The translations under genes and the position numbers were made by a program. Source: Sphingobacteriales bacterium (GTDB lineage: Bacteria; Bacteroidota; Bacteroidia; Sphingobacteriales; Sphingobacteriaceae). Taken from it: a stretch of DNA of 64,000 bases. Below, piece after piece: positions 55,393-64,000 of this stretch. The notes under the pieces were generated by a model. It made no database searches. It saw only the letters and a list, made by a program, of their open reading frames with translations, and was not told the DNA's origin. Every line of letters begins with the position of its first letter. Position 1 is the stretch's first letter. Location of the stretch: the NCBI GenBank assembly GCA_028288165.1, contig JAQBOG010000036.1:110595-174594 (forward strand), in the 5' to 3' direction.

Positions 55393-56646
55393 CTACTGCT
55401 GATATTTCTTGAATATTACGGAAGCATTGTGCCCACCGAATCCAAAAGTATTACTTAAAGCGGCATTAACTGTTCGTTTTTGAGCTTTATTAAATGTAAA
55501 GTTAAGTCTTGGATCAAAGCCAGGATCATCTGTAAAATGATTAATTGTAGGAGGAATTATATCATTTTTTATAGCCAAAATTACTGCCATGGCTTCAATA
55601 GCTCCTGCTGCACCTAACAGATGGCCTGTCATTGATTTAGTGGAACTAATGTTTAATTTAAATGCATTCTCACCAAAAACATCCACAATGGCTTTAACTT
55701 CCGATATATCTCCAAGAGGAGTAGAGGTTCCATGAACGTTAACATAATCAATGTCAGATGGTAGTAACCCAGCATCCCGTAAGGCACCCGTCATTACCAA
55801 CTTTGCACCTAAGCCTTCTGGATGTGGAGCAGTAATGTGATTAGCATCTGCACTCATGCCTCCACCAACCATTTCTGCATAAATTTTAGCACCACGCTTA
55901 AGAGCATGTTCTAATTCTTCTAAAATAATAGTTCCGGCACCTTCTCCGGCAACAAAACCATCACGGTCTTTGTCAAATGGTCTGGATGCGGTTTTTGGAC
56001 TGTCGTTACGTGTAGATAATGCATGCATGGCGTTGAAACCACCCATGCCTGCTTCATTTATAATTGCTTCAGAACCTCCTGATACAATCATATCTGCCAT
56101 ACCTAAACGTAGATAATTGAAAGAATCAATTAAAGCATTTGTAGAGGATGCACAGGCAGAAACAGTAGAAAAGTTCGGCCCACGTAAGCCGTATTTGATA
56201 GATATATGACCTGGAGCAATGTCCAGAATCATTTTCGGAATGAAGAAAGGGTTAAACCTTGGGCTTCCATCGCCTTTGGCGAAGTTAACTACCTCGTCCT
56301 GGAATGTTTTTAAGCCTCCGATACCTGACCCCCAAATCACACCAATACGATTAGTATCTAGATTTTTAAGGTCAGCTCCTGAGTCAGCAATCGCTTCTGC
56401 CGTTGAGGCAAGAGCGTATTGAACAAATGGATCTAATTTCCGTGCTTCTTTCTTCTCCAGAAAGTCTTCAGGATTAAAATTCTTTACTTCACAAGCGAAT
56501 TTTGTCTTGAATTTCTCTGTATCGAAATGAGTAATAGGAGCAGCACCGCTTACCCCATTGACTAATGAGTCCCAGAAGTCTGGGACAGTATTACCAATTG
56601 GAGTAAGCGCACCTAGTCCTGTAACAACAACTCTTTTAAGCTCCAT
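55393..56646 (-). CDS. fabF: Beta-ketoacyl-ACP synthase II
   Basis: 417 residues. Active-site Cys in STVSACASSTNAL (about residue 164), catalytic His in VNVHGTSTPLGD and MTGHLLGAAG. Elongates acyl-ACP in fatty acid synthesis. It starts 22 bases after acpP. Confidence 0.97.
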   Translation of the reverse strand: MELKRVVVTGLGALTPIGNTVPDFWDSLVNGVSGAAPITHFDTEKFKTKFACEVKNFNPEDFLEKKEARKLDPFVQYALASTAEAIADSGADLKNLDTNRIGVIWGSGIGGLKTFQDEVVNFAKGDGSPRFNPFFIPKMILDIAPGHISIKYGLRGPNFSTVSACASSTNALIDSFNYLRLGMADMIVSGGSEAIINEAGMGGFNAMHALSTRNDSPKTASRPFDKDRDGFVAGEGAGTIILEELEHALKRGAKIYAEMVGGGMSADANHITAPHPEGLGAKLVMTGALRDAGLLPSDIDYVNVHGTSTPLGDISEVKAIVDVFGENAFKLNISSTKSMTGHLLGAAGAIEAMAVILAIKNDIIPPTINHFTDDPGFDPRLNFTFNKAQKRTVNAALSNTFGFGGHNASVIFKKYQQ

Positions 56647-56668
56647 TTATGATTTTGGGGTGCGTAAA

Positions 56669-56905
56669 TTATTTTACGTTTTTTTCTAAATAAGCAATAG
56701 CTTGACCAACTGTGCCGATAGTTTCAGCTTGGTCATCAGGGATAGCAACGTTGAATTCTTTTTCGAATTCCATGATCAGTTCAACGGTGTCTAATGAATC
56801 AGCACCAAGATCATTTGTGAAAGAAGCCTCCGGTGTTACTTCGCTTTCGTCTACACCTAATTTTTCAACGATAATTGCTTTTACTCTTGAAGCGATATCA
56901 GACAT
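56669..56905 (-). CDS. acpP: Acyl carrier protein
   Basis: 78 residues, strongly acidic. The phosphopantetheine attachment Ser37 is in [12 protein letters not shown]. Carrier of acyl chains in fatty acid synthesis; substrate of FabF next to it. First gene of the operon, with a likely promoter 35 bases upstream. Confidence 0.97.
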   Translation of the reverse strand: MSDIASRVKAIIVEKLGVDESEVTPEASFTNDLGADSLDTVELIMEFEKEFNVAIPDDQAETIGTVGQAIAYLEKNVK

Positions 56906-56939
56906 GGTTTTGTTTTTTTAATTATTAATGATTTCTGTG

Positions 56940-56970
56940 CAAAGAAAAATAAAATCTTATAAATATCAAA
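56940..56970 (-). promoter_or_regulatory. Promoter of acpP-fabF-rnc
   Basis: Minus strand: TTTG at the -33 position, about 19 bases of AT-rich spacer, then TTTCTTTG, one base off TAnnTTTG, 35 bases before acpP. Confidence 0.55.
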
Positions 56971-57018
56971 CCTTTTTCTTTTTACAAGGCGATATAGTTT
57001 TTATCTAGTTAAGAGTTA

Positions 57019-57026
57019 TACTTTTG
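57019..57026 (+). promoter_or_regulatory. -7 box TACTTTTG of the IPExxxVDY gene
   Basis: Perfect TAnnTTTG. It overlaps the GTG at 57026, so a transcript begun from it would start after that codon; this argues for the downstream GTG at 57047 as the true start. Confidence 0.5.
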
Positions 57027-57046
57027 TGAAAAGTTATAAAGCCTTC

Positions 57047-57466
57047 GTGAATAGAACAACATTAAAATACGAACTCGATTTAGACTTTGTTTTAGTGGCA
57101 ATAACTACGCCACTAAAAGACTATAAATTATGTTATCAGATTAATAAGCGGCTATCTGTAAACTTTTGCAGAATTGCAGAATTAGAACTGATATTTAATG
57201 GCGATGAAAAGCCTCTTATTTTTAGTCGATATAGTTATGAAGATAGTCAAACTGAAACAGTTTTCTACGTTTTAGCAAATAAAGGGGCAGACGGTCTGTT
57301 GATTCCTGAAATGAGAAACGTTGATTTCTTTTTACTAATTAAGAATTATATAGACAAAGATGATCTACAGTACTTAATAACAGGTATAAACAAAATTTCA
57401 GAGGTATTGGTAGCGGTAGAAATTGAACCAAAAAAATTAAAATCTAAGGAGAATCTGATATTTTAA
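57047..57466 (+). CDS. IPExxxVDY family protein
   Basis: 139 residues from GTG 57047. The frame is open from 57026, but that GTG lies inside the -7 box, and the conserved fold begins with TLKYELDLDFVLVAITTPLKDYKLC. The name motif is present as LIPEMRNVDFFLLIKNY. A small cytosolic protein restricted to Bacteroidota whose function is not established, usually next to pyruvate kinase, as here (94 bases upstream of pyk). Probably co-transcribed with pyk. Confidence 0.85.
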   Translation: MNRTTLKYELDLDFVLVAITTPLKDYKLCYQINKRLSVNFCRIAELELIFNGDEKPLIFSRYSYEDSQTETVFYVLANKGADGLLIPEMRNVDFFLLIKNYIDKDDLQYLITGINKISEVLVAVEIEPKKLKSKENLIF

Positions 57467-57559
57467 CCCTATACTTGGTGTTGATTTGACAATATGCCTC
57501 ATTTTTAGCATTACCTTAATCACAAAACGATAAATATTTTTTAATTAAATACATAACGC

Positions 57560-58990
57560 ATGAAAACGGTTCATAACAGAACTAAAATTGTAGCCACTTT
57601 AGGTCCGGCATCAAGTAGTAAAGAAGTTTTACTAAGTATGATTAAAGCTGGAGTAAATGTTTGCAGACTAAATTTTTCTCACGGTGCAGCTGAAGATCAT
57701 CAACAAGCAATTGATATAATACGTGAAATCAACAAGCAATATAAAACTAACGTAGGTATTCTTGCGGATTTGCAAGGCCCTAAAATTCGTATAGGAAAAG
57801 TTATTGAAGGTGGTATAAAACTAATTAATGGTAATAAAATCAACATCACCACCAAGGAAATGATTGGCGATGACAAGCAGATTTATATTACTTATCAAAG
57901 CTTTCCACGTGATGTTAGAGCAGGGGAAATTATTTTGTTAGATGACGGAAAGCTTCAAATGCGTGTTCTTGAAACTAATAATATTGATACGGTTACTTGC
58001 GAAGTAATGTACGGTGGTATCTTAACTTCACGTAAAGGTGTAAATCTACCTAACACGAAAGTTTCTATTCCGAGTTTAACTGAAGAGGATTTAGTAAATC
58101 TTGAATTTGCTTTAAAAAATGAAGTCGAATGGATTGGTTTATCATTTGTTAGATCTGCAGACGATATTATTGAGCTAAAACGAATTATCAGTCGTAGCGG
58201 AAAATTATCTAGAGTAATTGCTAAGATTGAAAAACCAGAAGCTATCGAAAATATCGATGAGATAATCAAGGTCACTGATGGTGTAATGGTTGCCCGTGGA
58301 GATTTGGGTGTTGAAATGCCTATGGAACAAGTTCCTTTGCTTCAGAAAATGATTGTAAAAAAATGTAACGCGGCTTCTAAACCAGTAATTGTTGCTACTC
58401 AAATGCTTGAGAGTATGATTACAACCCCGCGTCCAACTCGTGCTGAAGTTAATGATGTTGCAAATTCAGTTTTAGATGGTGCTGATGCAGTAATGTTAAG
58501 CGGGGAAACTTCTGTTGGAGATTTTCCGGTTATTGTGATTGAAACCATGCAGAAGATTGTAAGAAATATTGAGGAAAATGATTATCCATTCAACCTTACT
58601 AAAGAATTAGATCCTACTTCATCCCATTATTTGGCTGATGCTGTTTGCGGATCTGCTGTTTATTTAGCCGAAAAAACAAATGCAGCCGGAATAATCGCGA
58701 TGACTTCTTCTGGTTATACTGCCTTTGAAATTTCAAGTTATCGTCCAAAAGCTGGAACTTTCATTTTTACAAGTAATAAAAACTTACTTAACGCAATGAG
58801 TTTATTGTGGGGAGTTCGTGGCTTTTATTACGACAAGTTTGAAAGTACGGATAGCTCAATAAGTGAAGTAAACAGAATTTTAAAAACTGAAAAATTGATC
58901 GAGACTGGTAATGTGGTTATTAATACAGCTGCTATCCCAATCGAGAAAAAAGGTAAGACAAATATGATCAAGGTAACGTTAGTTGATTAG
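57560..58990 (+). CDS. pyk: Pyruvate kinase
   Basis: 476 residues. TKIVATLGPASSSKE, the barrel and B domain, catalytic Lys in RVIAKIEKPEAIENIDEI, and MVARGDLGVEMP. C-terminal domain shorter than in proteobacterial PykF. Converts phosphoenolpyruvate and ADP to pyruvate and ATP. Ends in a strong terminator. Confidence 0.97.
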   Translation: MKTVHNRTKIVATLGPASSSKEVLLSMIKAGVNVCRLNFSHGAAEDHQQAIDIIREINKQYKTNVGILADLQGPKIRIGKVIEGGIKLINGNKINITTKEMIGDDKQIYITYQSFPRDVRAGEIILLDDGKLQMRVLETNNIDTVTCEVMYGGILTSRKGVNLPNTKVSIPSLTEEDLVNLEFALKNEVEWIGLSFVRSADDIIELKRIISRSGKLSRVIAKIEKPEAIENIDEIIKVTDGVMVARGDLGVEMPMEQVPLLQKMIVKKCNAASKPVIVATQMLESMITTPRPTRAEVNDVANSVLDGADAVMLSGETSVGDFPVIVIETMQKIVRNIEENDYPFNLTKELDPTSSHYLADAVCGSAVYLAEKTNAAGIIAMTSSGYTAFEISSYRPKAGTFIFTSNKNLLNAMSLLWGVRGFYYDKFESTDSSISEVNRILKTEKLIETGNVVINTAAIPIEKKGKTNMIKVTLVD

Positions 58991-59007
58991 TTAACCTTTA
59001 ATAAAGT

Positions 59008-59041
59008 AAAAAAAAAGCTGGCTTATAGCCGGCTTTTTTTA
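59008..59041 (+). terminator. Intrinsic terminator of pyk
   Basis: AAAAAGCTGGC / GCCGGCTTTTTTT stem with a five-base loop. Confidence 0.9.
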
Positions 59042-59099
59042 TGACAAAAATTTAGCAATTAAAAGCATAAAAAACAAAAATTTAAGAGTTACCAACAGG

Positions 59100-59118
59100 C
59101 TAACTATTTGATAGTTAG
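59100..59118 (+). promoter_or_regulatory. Perfect 8-base palindrome in the nrdJ upstream region
   Basis: CTAACTAT-TTG-ATAGTTAG, 149 bases before nrdJ, a candidate operator or leader hairpin. The rest of the 276-base gap holds a second weak hairpin (CCCTAT / ATAGGG near 59219-59241). I saw no cobalamin riboswitch and no clear NrdR box pair. Confidence 0.35.
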
Positions 59119-59266
59119 TATTTTGGTTTGGTTAGCTTTTTGCATTCGATGTTTAATTTAAAACTGTTGAAAACTCAATTTAGTCCTGGGTTTTCAAACA
59201 GATAAATTTGGATAAAAACCCCTATAATTTTTTAATAGGGATTTCAACATACTTAATAGATCTGTA

Positions 59267-62200
59267 ATGATGGGAAAAGCTTCAACTAACAAACCTGCCA
59301 ATGGTTTGAAATTTCAACGCTACTTCACAAAGGAAGATGTAAGCGTTTATGATTTATTCAATTACGAAAAACGATCTTCTGTCATTCGGAATCCGGCAGG
59401 CGATGCGGTGTTTGAAATGAATAATGTTGAAGTGCCATCAAGCTGGAGCCAGGTTGCTACTGACATTTTAGCTCAAAAATATTTTCGTAAAGCGGGTGTT
59501 CCTCTTGCGGATGGATCTACTGGTTCTGAAAATAGCATTAAACAAGTTGCCCATCGTCTTGCGAATTGCTGGAAAATTTGGGGTGAACGTTATAATTATT
59601 TTTCGTCTGAAAAAGATGCGAATGTATTTTATGATGAATTAGTCTATACAATTGTTGGTCAATTAGCGGCACCAAACTCTCCTCAATGGTTTAATACAGG
59701 TCTTCATAGCTCTTACGGAATTACAGGCGGTCCTCAAGGACATTACTTCGTTGATCCGACAACCGAAAAGTTAGAAAAATCCACCTCAGCTTATGAACGC
59801 CCACAACCGCATGCTTGTTTTATTTTATCGGTATCGGATGATTTGGTTAACGACGGTGGCATCATGGATCTTTGGGTTCGTGAAGCACGGATTTTTAAAT
59901 ACGGCTCTGGTGTAGGAACTAATTTCTCCGCAATTAGAGGTGAAAGCGAAAGACTTTCTGGTGGTGGTTATTCGTCCGGCTTGATGTCATTTTTGAAGAT
60001 TGGCGATCGGGCGGCTGGGGCAATTAAATCTGGTGGTACTACTCGTCGTGCTGCTAAAATGGTGTGTTTAGATTTAGATCATCCCGAGATAGAAGGATTT
60101 GTGAATTGGAAAGTGGAGGAAGAAAAGAAAGTTGCTGCTTTAATAGCGGCTGGCTATTCGTCTGATTACGAAGGAGAGGCTTACAGAACTGTAGCCGGAC
60201 AAAATTCCAATAATTCTGTACGTATCCCAAATAGCTTTTTCAAGGCGTTGGAAAGTGGTGCTAAATGGGATTTAATAGGACGGACAAATGGCAAAACAAT
60301 TAAATCAATTTCTTCTGAAAAATTATGGCAGGATATCACTTTTGCTGCTTGGGCGTGTGCAGATCCAGGAGTACAGTATGATACAACAATAAACGAATGG
60401 CACACTTGTCCGGAAGGAGGCAGAATCAACGCTTCGAATCCTTGCTCAGAGTACATGTTTCTGGATAACACTGCTTGTAACCTAGCTTCCATCAACCTGG
60501 CTCATTTCTATGATCCGAATACCTTTATTTTTGATGTAAAAGGCTTTGAGCATGCATGCCGTATCTGGACAGTAGTTTTAGAAATATCTGTGTTGATGGC
60601 TCAATTTCCATCTAAGGAAGTTGCTCAATTATCTTACGATTACCGTACACTAGGATTAGGTTATGCCAATTTAGGGTCAATGTTGATGGTGTCAGGAATT
60701 CCTTATGATAGTGAAAAAGCTCGGGCAATTGGTGGTGCAATCACAGCAATCATGACAGGTACCGCGTATGCTACTTCTGCGGAAATGGCAAAAGAGCTTG
60801 GTACTTTTAAAAGATACGAAGACAATAAAAAACACATGATGCGTGTAATGCGGAATCATCGCTATGCTGCATATAATACGGGCTCGTATGAGGGTTTAGA
60901 AATTTCTCCTATCGGGATATCACAGAAAGAATGCCCTGATTATTTGCTTTCGGCTGCTTGCAATTCATGGGATAAGGCTGTTGAGCTAGGTGAAAAGTAT
61001 GGATATAGAAATGCTCAAACCACTGTAATTGCACCAACTGGAACCATTGGTTTAGTGATGGATTGTGATACAACGGGTATTGAACCTGATTTTGCGTTAG
61101 TGAAATTCAAAAAATTATCAGGTGGTGGATACTTCAAGATCATCAATCAGGGTGTTCCTGCTGCTTTGCGTAATCAAGGCTATAAAGAGTATGAAATTGA
61201 AGCCATTGTAAGCTATGCAAAAGGTGCAGCAACTTTACAGGGAGCACCACATATTAATTTTGATAGTTTATCCGCTAAAGGTTTTACTCAAGATGAATTA
61301 CAAAAGATCGATAAATCTTTATTAGCCGCTTTTGAAATTGGATTTGTTTTTAATCAGTGGACATTGGGTGAAGATTGCTTAAAAAGGTTAGGCTTTAAGC
61401 CTGATCAATACAATTCGGCTGATTTTAACCTGTTGCGTTCATTAGGTTTTAAACGTGATCAGATTGCTGAAGCGAATGAATTTATTTGTGGAACCATGAC
61501 CATTGAGGGTGCACCTTATTTGAAAGAAGAACATTATCCAATATTTGATTGCGCTAACAAATGCGGAAATAAAGGGCAACGCTATATTCATGCACATGGC
61601 CATATTAAAATGATGGCAGCTGCCCAACCTTTCTTATCTGGGGCAATTTCTAAAACTATTAATCTTCCCAATGAAGCTACAGTTGAAGAAATTAAAAACT
61701 GCTATGAACTATCATGGAAATTGGCTCTTAAAGCAAATGCCTTGTATCGTGATGGTTGTAAGTTGTCTCAACCTCTTTCTACAAAATCTTCTGACTCTAA
61801 AGAAGACAAGTTAGACACCGTTGAAGAAGTTTTAGGCGAAGCAGCAAATGTTAAATTAAGTGATTTAACGGCTGAGCAAGTTTTAGAAGCGGCAAGAGCA
61901 ATATTAGAGCGCTCTACAGATACTACTTTTAAACGTCAATTATCCTCTGTTGTTGAACGCAAGAACCTTCCAGGAAAACGTGGCGGGTTTACTCAAAAGG
62001 CTGCGGTGGGTGGTCAAACCTTGTTCGTTCGTACAGGAGAATACGAGGATGGAACGTTAGGTGAAATTTTTGTGGATATGCATAAAGAAGGTGCCACTTT
62101 CCGATCGCTGATGAACTGTTTTGCTATTGCAGTTTCTGTTGGCTTACAATATGGTGTTCCGTTAGAAGAGTTTGTAGACAAGTTTACTTTTACTCGTTTT

Positions 62201-62575
62201 GAACCTTCCGGGATGGTTACTGGGCACGAGAATATTAAGAGTGCAACTTCTATTATTGATTATATTTTCCGGATGCTTGGTTATGAGTATTTAGGAAGAG
62301 AAGATTTGGTACATATAATTACCAAGCAGAATGTTGTTTTAGGTAATCCGCAAATGACGGATGAGGATAAAAACACGCATGAGAATAATTTTGATGACGT
62401 TCAGAAACCGGCAGCTTCTAAATCAACAATGGGATTTAAATTAAAACCTGTCTTGGATATTTCCGGGGGCGGACAATCTGATGCTCCATCATGCAGTAAT
62501 TGCGGCCACATTATGGTTCGTTCAGGTACTTGTTATAAATGCTTGAACTGTGGTACTCAGGGAGGATGCTCTTAG
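59267..62575 (+). CDS. nrdJ: Vitamin B12-dependent (class II) ribonucleoside-diphosphate reductase
   Basis: 1102 residues. Catalytic core with [20 protein letters not shown] and [20 protein letters not shown], and the NrdJ C-terminal Cys-rich tail ([22 protein letters not shown]), probably a metal-binding or redox relay module. Makes deoxyribonucleotides using adenosylcobalamin in place of an iron subunit. Oxygen-independent, so it supports growth at low oxygen; needs B12 import or synthesis encoded elsewhere. Start ATG could be 59270. Confidence 0.96.
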   Translation: MMGKASTNKPANGLKFQRYFTKEDVSVYDLFNYEKRSSVIRNPAGDAVFEMNNVEVPSSWSQVATDILAQKYFRKAGVPLADGSTGSENSIKQVAHRLANCWKIWGERYNYFSSEKDANVFYDELVYTIVGQLAAPNSPQWFNTGLHSSYGITGGPQGHYFVDPTTEKLEKSTSAYERPQPHACFILSVSDDLVNDGGIMDLWVREARIFKYGSGVGTNFSAIRGESERLSGGGYSSGLMSFLKIGDRAAGAIKSGGTTRRAAKMVCLDLDHPEIEGFVNWKVEEEKKVAALIAAGYSSDYEGEAYRTVAGQNSNNSVRIPNSFFKALESGAKWDLIGRTNGKTIKSISSEKLWQDITFAAWACADPGVQYDTTINEWHTCPEGGRINASNPCSEYMFLDNTACNLASINLAHFYDPNTFIFDVKGFEHACRIWTVVLEISVLMAQFPSKEVAQLSYDYRTLGLGYANLGSMLMVSGIPYDSEKARAIGGAITAIMTGTAYATSAEMAKELGTFKRYEDNKKHMMRVMRNHRYAAYNTGSYEGLEISPIGISQKECPDYLLSAACNSWDKAVELGEKYGYRNAQTTVIAPTGTIGLVMDCDTTGIEPDFALVKFKKLSGGGYFKIINQGVPAALRNQGYKEYEIEAIVSYAKGAATLQGAPHINFDSLSAKGFTQDELQKIDKSLLAAFEIGFVFNQWTLGEDCLKRLGFKPDQYNSADFNLLRSLGFKRDQIAEANEFICGTMTIEGAPYLKEEHYPIFDCANKCGNKGQRYIHAHGHIKMMAAAQPFLSGAISKTINLPNEATVEEIKNCYELSWKLALKANALYRDGCKLSQPLSTKSSDSKEDKLDTVEEVLGEAANVKLSDLTAEQVLEAARAILERSTDTTFKRQLSSVVERKNLPGKRGGFTQKAAVGGQTLFVRTGEYEDGTLGEIFVDMHKEGATFRSLMNCFAIAVSVGLQYGVPLEEFVDKFTFTRFEPSGMVTGHENIKSATSIIDYIFRMLGYEYLGREDLVHIITKQNVVLGNPQMTDEDKNTHENNFDDVQKPAASKSTMGFKLKPVLDISGGGQSDAPSCSNCGHIMVRSGTCYKCLNCGTQGGCS

Positions 62576-62576
62576 A

Positions 62577-62610
62577 GAGTTGTAAGTTTTGAGTTGTAAG
62601 TTATAAGTGG
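62577..62610 (+). repeat. Heptamer array after nrdJ (solo arm)
   Basis: GAGTTGTAAGTTTTGAGTTG followed by TAAGTTATAAGTGG. Same RAGTTNTA-type heptamer array as the arms flanking the IVP gene, but with no inverse partner nearby. Confidence 0.6.
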
Positions 62611-62640
62611 GCCTCGGTGAATATGCCGGGGCTTTGTTTT
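62611..62640 (+). terminator. Terminator of nrdJ
   Basis: GCCTCGG / CCGGGGC (one G-T pair), eight-base loop, then TTTGTTTT. Confidence 0.8.
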
Positions 62641-62679
62641 ATCAGATGTGGAGATAAATGCTTCAAGCAAGGTTAATTT

Positions 62680-63794
62680 ATGGTTGAAAAGACGATTGAA
62701 TTTATAAGAACTAAGAATTATAAGTTTTTGAGAAGTATTGGACAGGGAGGCACAGGTAAAACTATATTAATCGAGGATGAAGTAATTAACGAAGTCTTTA
62801 TTTGCAAGAAATATTCACCAACTATAAAGAGCATCAAGAAATATATTTCAAAAACTTCATTGATGAAATAAAACTTCTCCATTTACTTTATCATCGAAAT
62901 GTTGTTAGGGTTTTCAATTATTATTTATATCCGGAAAAAACAACTGGATATATTTTAATGGAATATGTTGATGGGTTAAAAATTACCGATTACCTTAATG
63001 AGTTCCCTGACAAATTAAATGAATTATTTGTTCAGACTATTGCAGGCTTTAGGCATTTAGAAGAAAATAAAATTTTACATAGAGATATACGACCAGAAAA
63101 TATTATGGTATCCAGTGAAGGTCTGTTAAAAATTATCGACTTCGGATTTGGTAAAAAAGTTGATTTTGAAATAAATTTTGACAATAGTTTGTCCCTAAAC
63201 TGGAGATATAGTATTCCGGATGACTTTGGTTTTAGAACCTATGATTTTACGACAGAAGTATATTTTGTAGGAAAATTGTTTGAGGAGGTAATAAATGAAA
63301 GGAGTCTGCTGAGTTTTTCATATTTAAACATTTTGCACGAGATGACGAATCCAGATCCAAAAGAAAGGATTTCATCTTTTTTTGATGTTGACCGTATGAT
63401 CATTTCTGGAGATACAAAAGGTGTAGAATTTTCTGATATCGAGCAGAAAGCATACTTGGATTTTGCATCTGATCTAAGTGGTATTTATTCAAAGATAGAA
63501 TCGAACTGTGAATATCTCAAGGATATTGATAGCATAATAATGGCATTAGACGATGTATATCACAGTTGCATGTTAGAAAATTTTGTCCAATCACCCGTTG
63601 CGGTTGCTCATTGTTTTGTGAATGGAGGTTTTTTTTTCAGTAGAAATGCTGTTGTATATGTACCTCACTTAAAAAACTTCTTGAACTTATTGAAATCAAT
63701 AGGTGTTGATAAAAAGAAAATAGTCATTAATAATTTATGGAAAAGACTTGACAATGTAAAAAGGTATCAAGATGATGATGACTTACCATTTTGA
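62680..63794 (+). pseudogene. Frame-shifted Ser/Thr protein kinase-like gene
   Basis: Two pieces in different frames. The first (62680 to about 62825) holds the glycine-rich loop GQGGTGKT and FICKKYSP with the likely VAIK lysine. The second (about 62825 to 63794) continues with NYKEHQEIYFKNFIDEIKLL, the alpha-C helix with its Glu, ILMEYVDG, catalytic loop LHRDIRPENIM and DFGFGKK. The catalytic residues survive in both pieces, so a single base deletion in the 62802-62835 overlap would explain it. The C-terminal 130 residues are not recognised. Could be a recent mutation, sequencing error or, less likely, recoding. Confidence 0.75.
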
Positions 63795-63880
63795 TATGTA
63801 GGAATTACTAATACCGGATCGAACAAGAGGTTAGAAATTTAAACCTACAACCCTTACCATCCTAAACCTGACAGCAGTGG

Positions 63881-64000
63881 ATACCGGCCAATGTCATTAA
63901 GTTAAGGAAATACCACAGTTAAGAACCAGAATTAAATCCGGTTCTTTAAGGTACGAAACTTAAAAACTGTGGTATGTCAGCAAACTTAAAAATCATTTCA
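63881..64000 (+). mobile_element. Possible left end of an insertion sequence (cut by the window)
   Basis: ATGTCATTAAGTTAAGG-type terminal sequence, then an 11-pair stem ATACCACAGTT / AACTGTGGTAT (63910-63920 and 63965-63975) with a nested stem AAGAACC / GGTTCTT. An ATG at 63974 starts inside the outer stem. Such shielding of the start codon is known for transposases, but no transposase sequence is visible, so this is only suggestive. The 86 bases before it (63795-63880) have nothing I can name. Confidence 0.3.
63974..64000 (+). CDS. Start of a gene cut by the right edge
   Basis: ATG plus eight codons (MSANLKIIS), in frame to the edge. The start lies in the 3' arm of a long hairpin. Too short to identify; a transposase is one candidate. 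Confidence 0.25.

Noticed and set aside
58991..59266. Cobalamin riboswitch before nrdJ
   Set aside because: Looked for because the enzyme uses B12, but no B12-box or the expected conserved core was seen.
62802..62871. Programmed -1 frameshift in the kinase
   Set aside because: No canonical slippery heptamer in frame within the overlap; listed as a pseudogene instead.
1..64000. CRISPR arrays
   Set aside because: No regularly spaced identical repeats with unique spacers; the repeats present are palindromic elements and codon repeats.

Overview
The window is about 64 kb of an AT-rich bacterial chromosome from the phylum Bacteroidota, most likely a Sphingobacteria-type organism. The evidence is the set of gene families: an N-succinylornithine-type carbamoyltransferase, an IPExxxVDY protein, M61 and M1 peptidases with secretion signals, a beta-propeller hybrid sensor kinase and a four-helix-bundle IVP protein. 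Many genes also lack a clear Shine-Dalgarno but carry TAnnTTTG -7 boxes. I cannot name the genus from sequence alone. I found no tRNA, rRNA or CRISPR array.

Layout. 1-3.8 kb: the 3' end of a TlpA-like thioredoxin, an M1 aminopeptidase lipoprotein, a small membrane protein and a lipoprotein that may be frame-shifted near its end. 3.8-8.9 kb: rimP-nusA-infB, headed by a promoter with a terminator-like hairpin at about +3. 8.9-14.3 kb: a surface-glycan block (FkbM methyltransferase, three glycosyltransferases, an MsbA-like ABC exporter). 14.4-23.2 kb: meaB, an aminopeptidase P family gene, an OmpA-family porin, ridA, an EamA transporter, recG and an MFS transporter. 23.2-29.8 kb: small lipoproteins, two exported ferritin-like proteins, an acyl-CoA desaturase, an M61 peptidase, and two copies of a structured intergenic repeat.

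29.9-40.1 kb is the most interesting region. It is a complete arginine operon (GNAT acetyltransferase, argG, argC, argD, argF', argB, proC, argE, argH) with a leader holding a 44-codon Arg-containing ORF and tandem terminator hairpins. Residue 90 of the carbamoyltransferase is Val, which points to the succinylated pathway. The operon is peppered with short palindromic DNA repeats that are translated inside argG, argC, argD and argB. It also carries an IVP/S23-type gene bracketed by inverted repeats.

40.2-47.9 kb: a PLP aminotransferase, a broken small gene (two frameshifts), a giant 14-blade-propeller hybrid histidine kinase and an RsmI-like methyltransferase. 48-58.9 kb: a glucose/sorbosone-dehydrogenase-like cytochrome c protein, miaE, nadD, gmk, yicC, rnc, fabF, acpP and pyk. 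59.3-64 kb: B12-dependent ribonucleotide reductase, a frame-shifted Ser/Thr kinase gene, and at the right edge a hairpin with an embedded start codon that may be the end of an insertion sequence.
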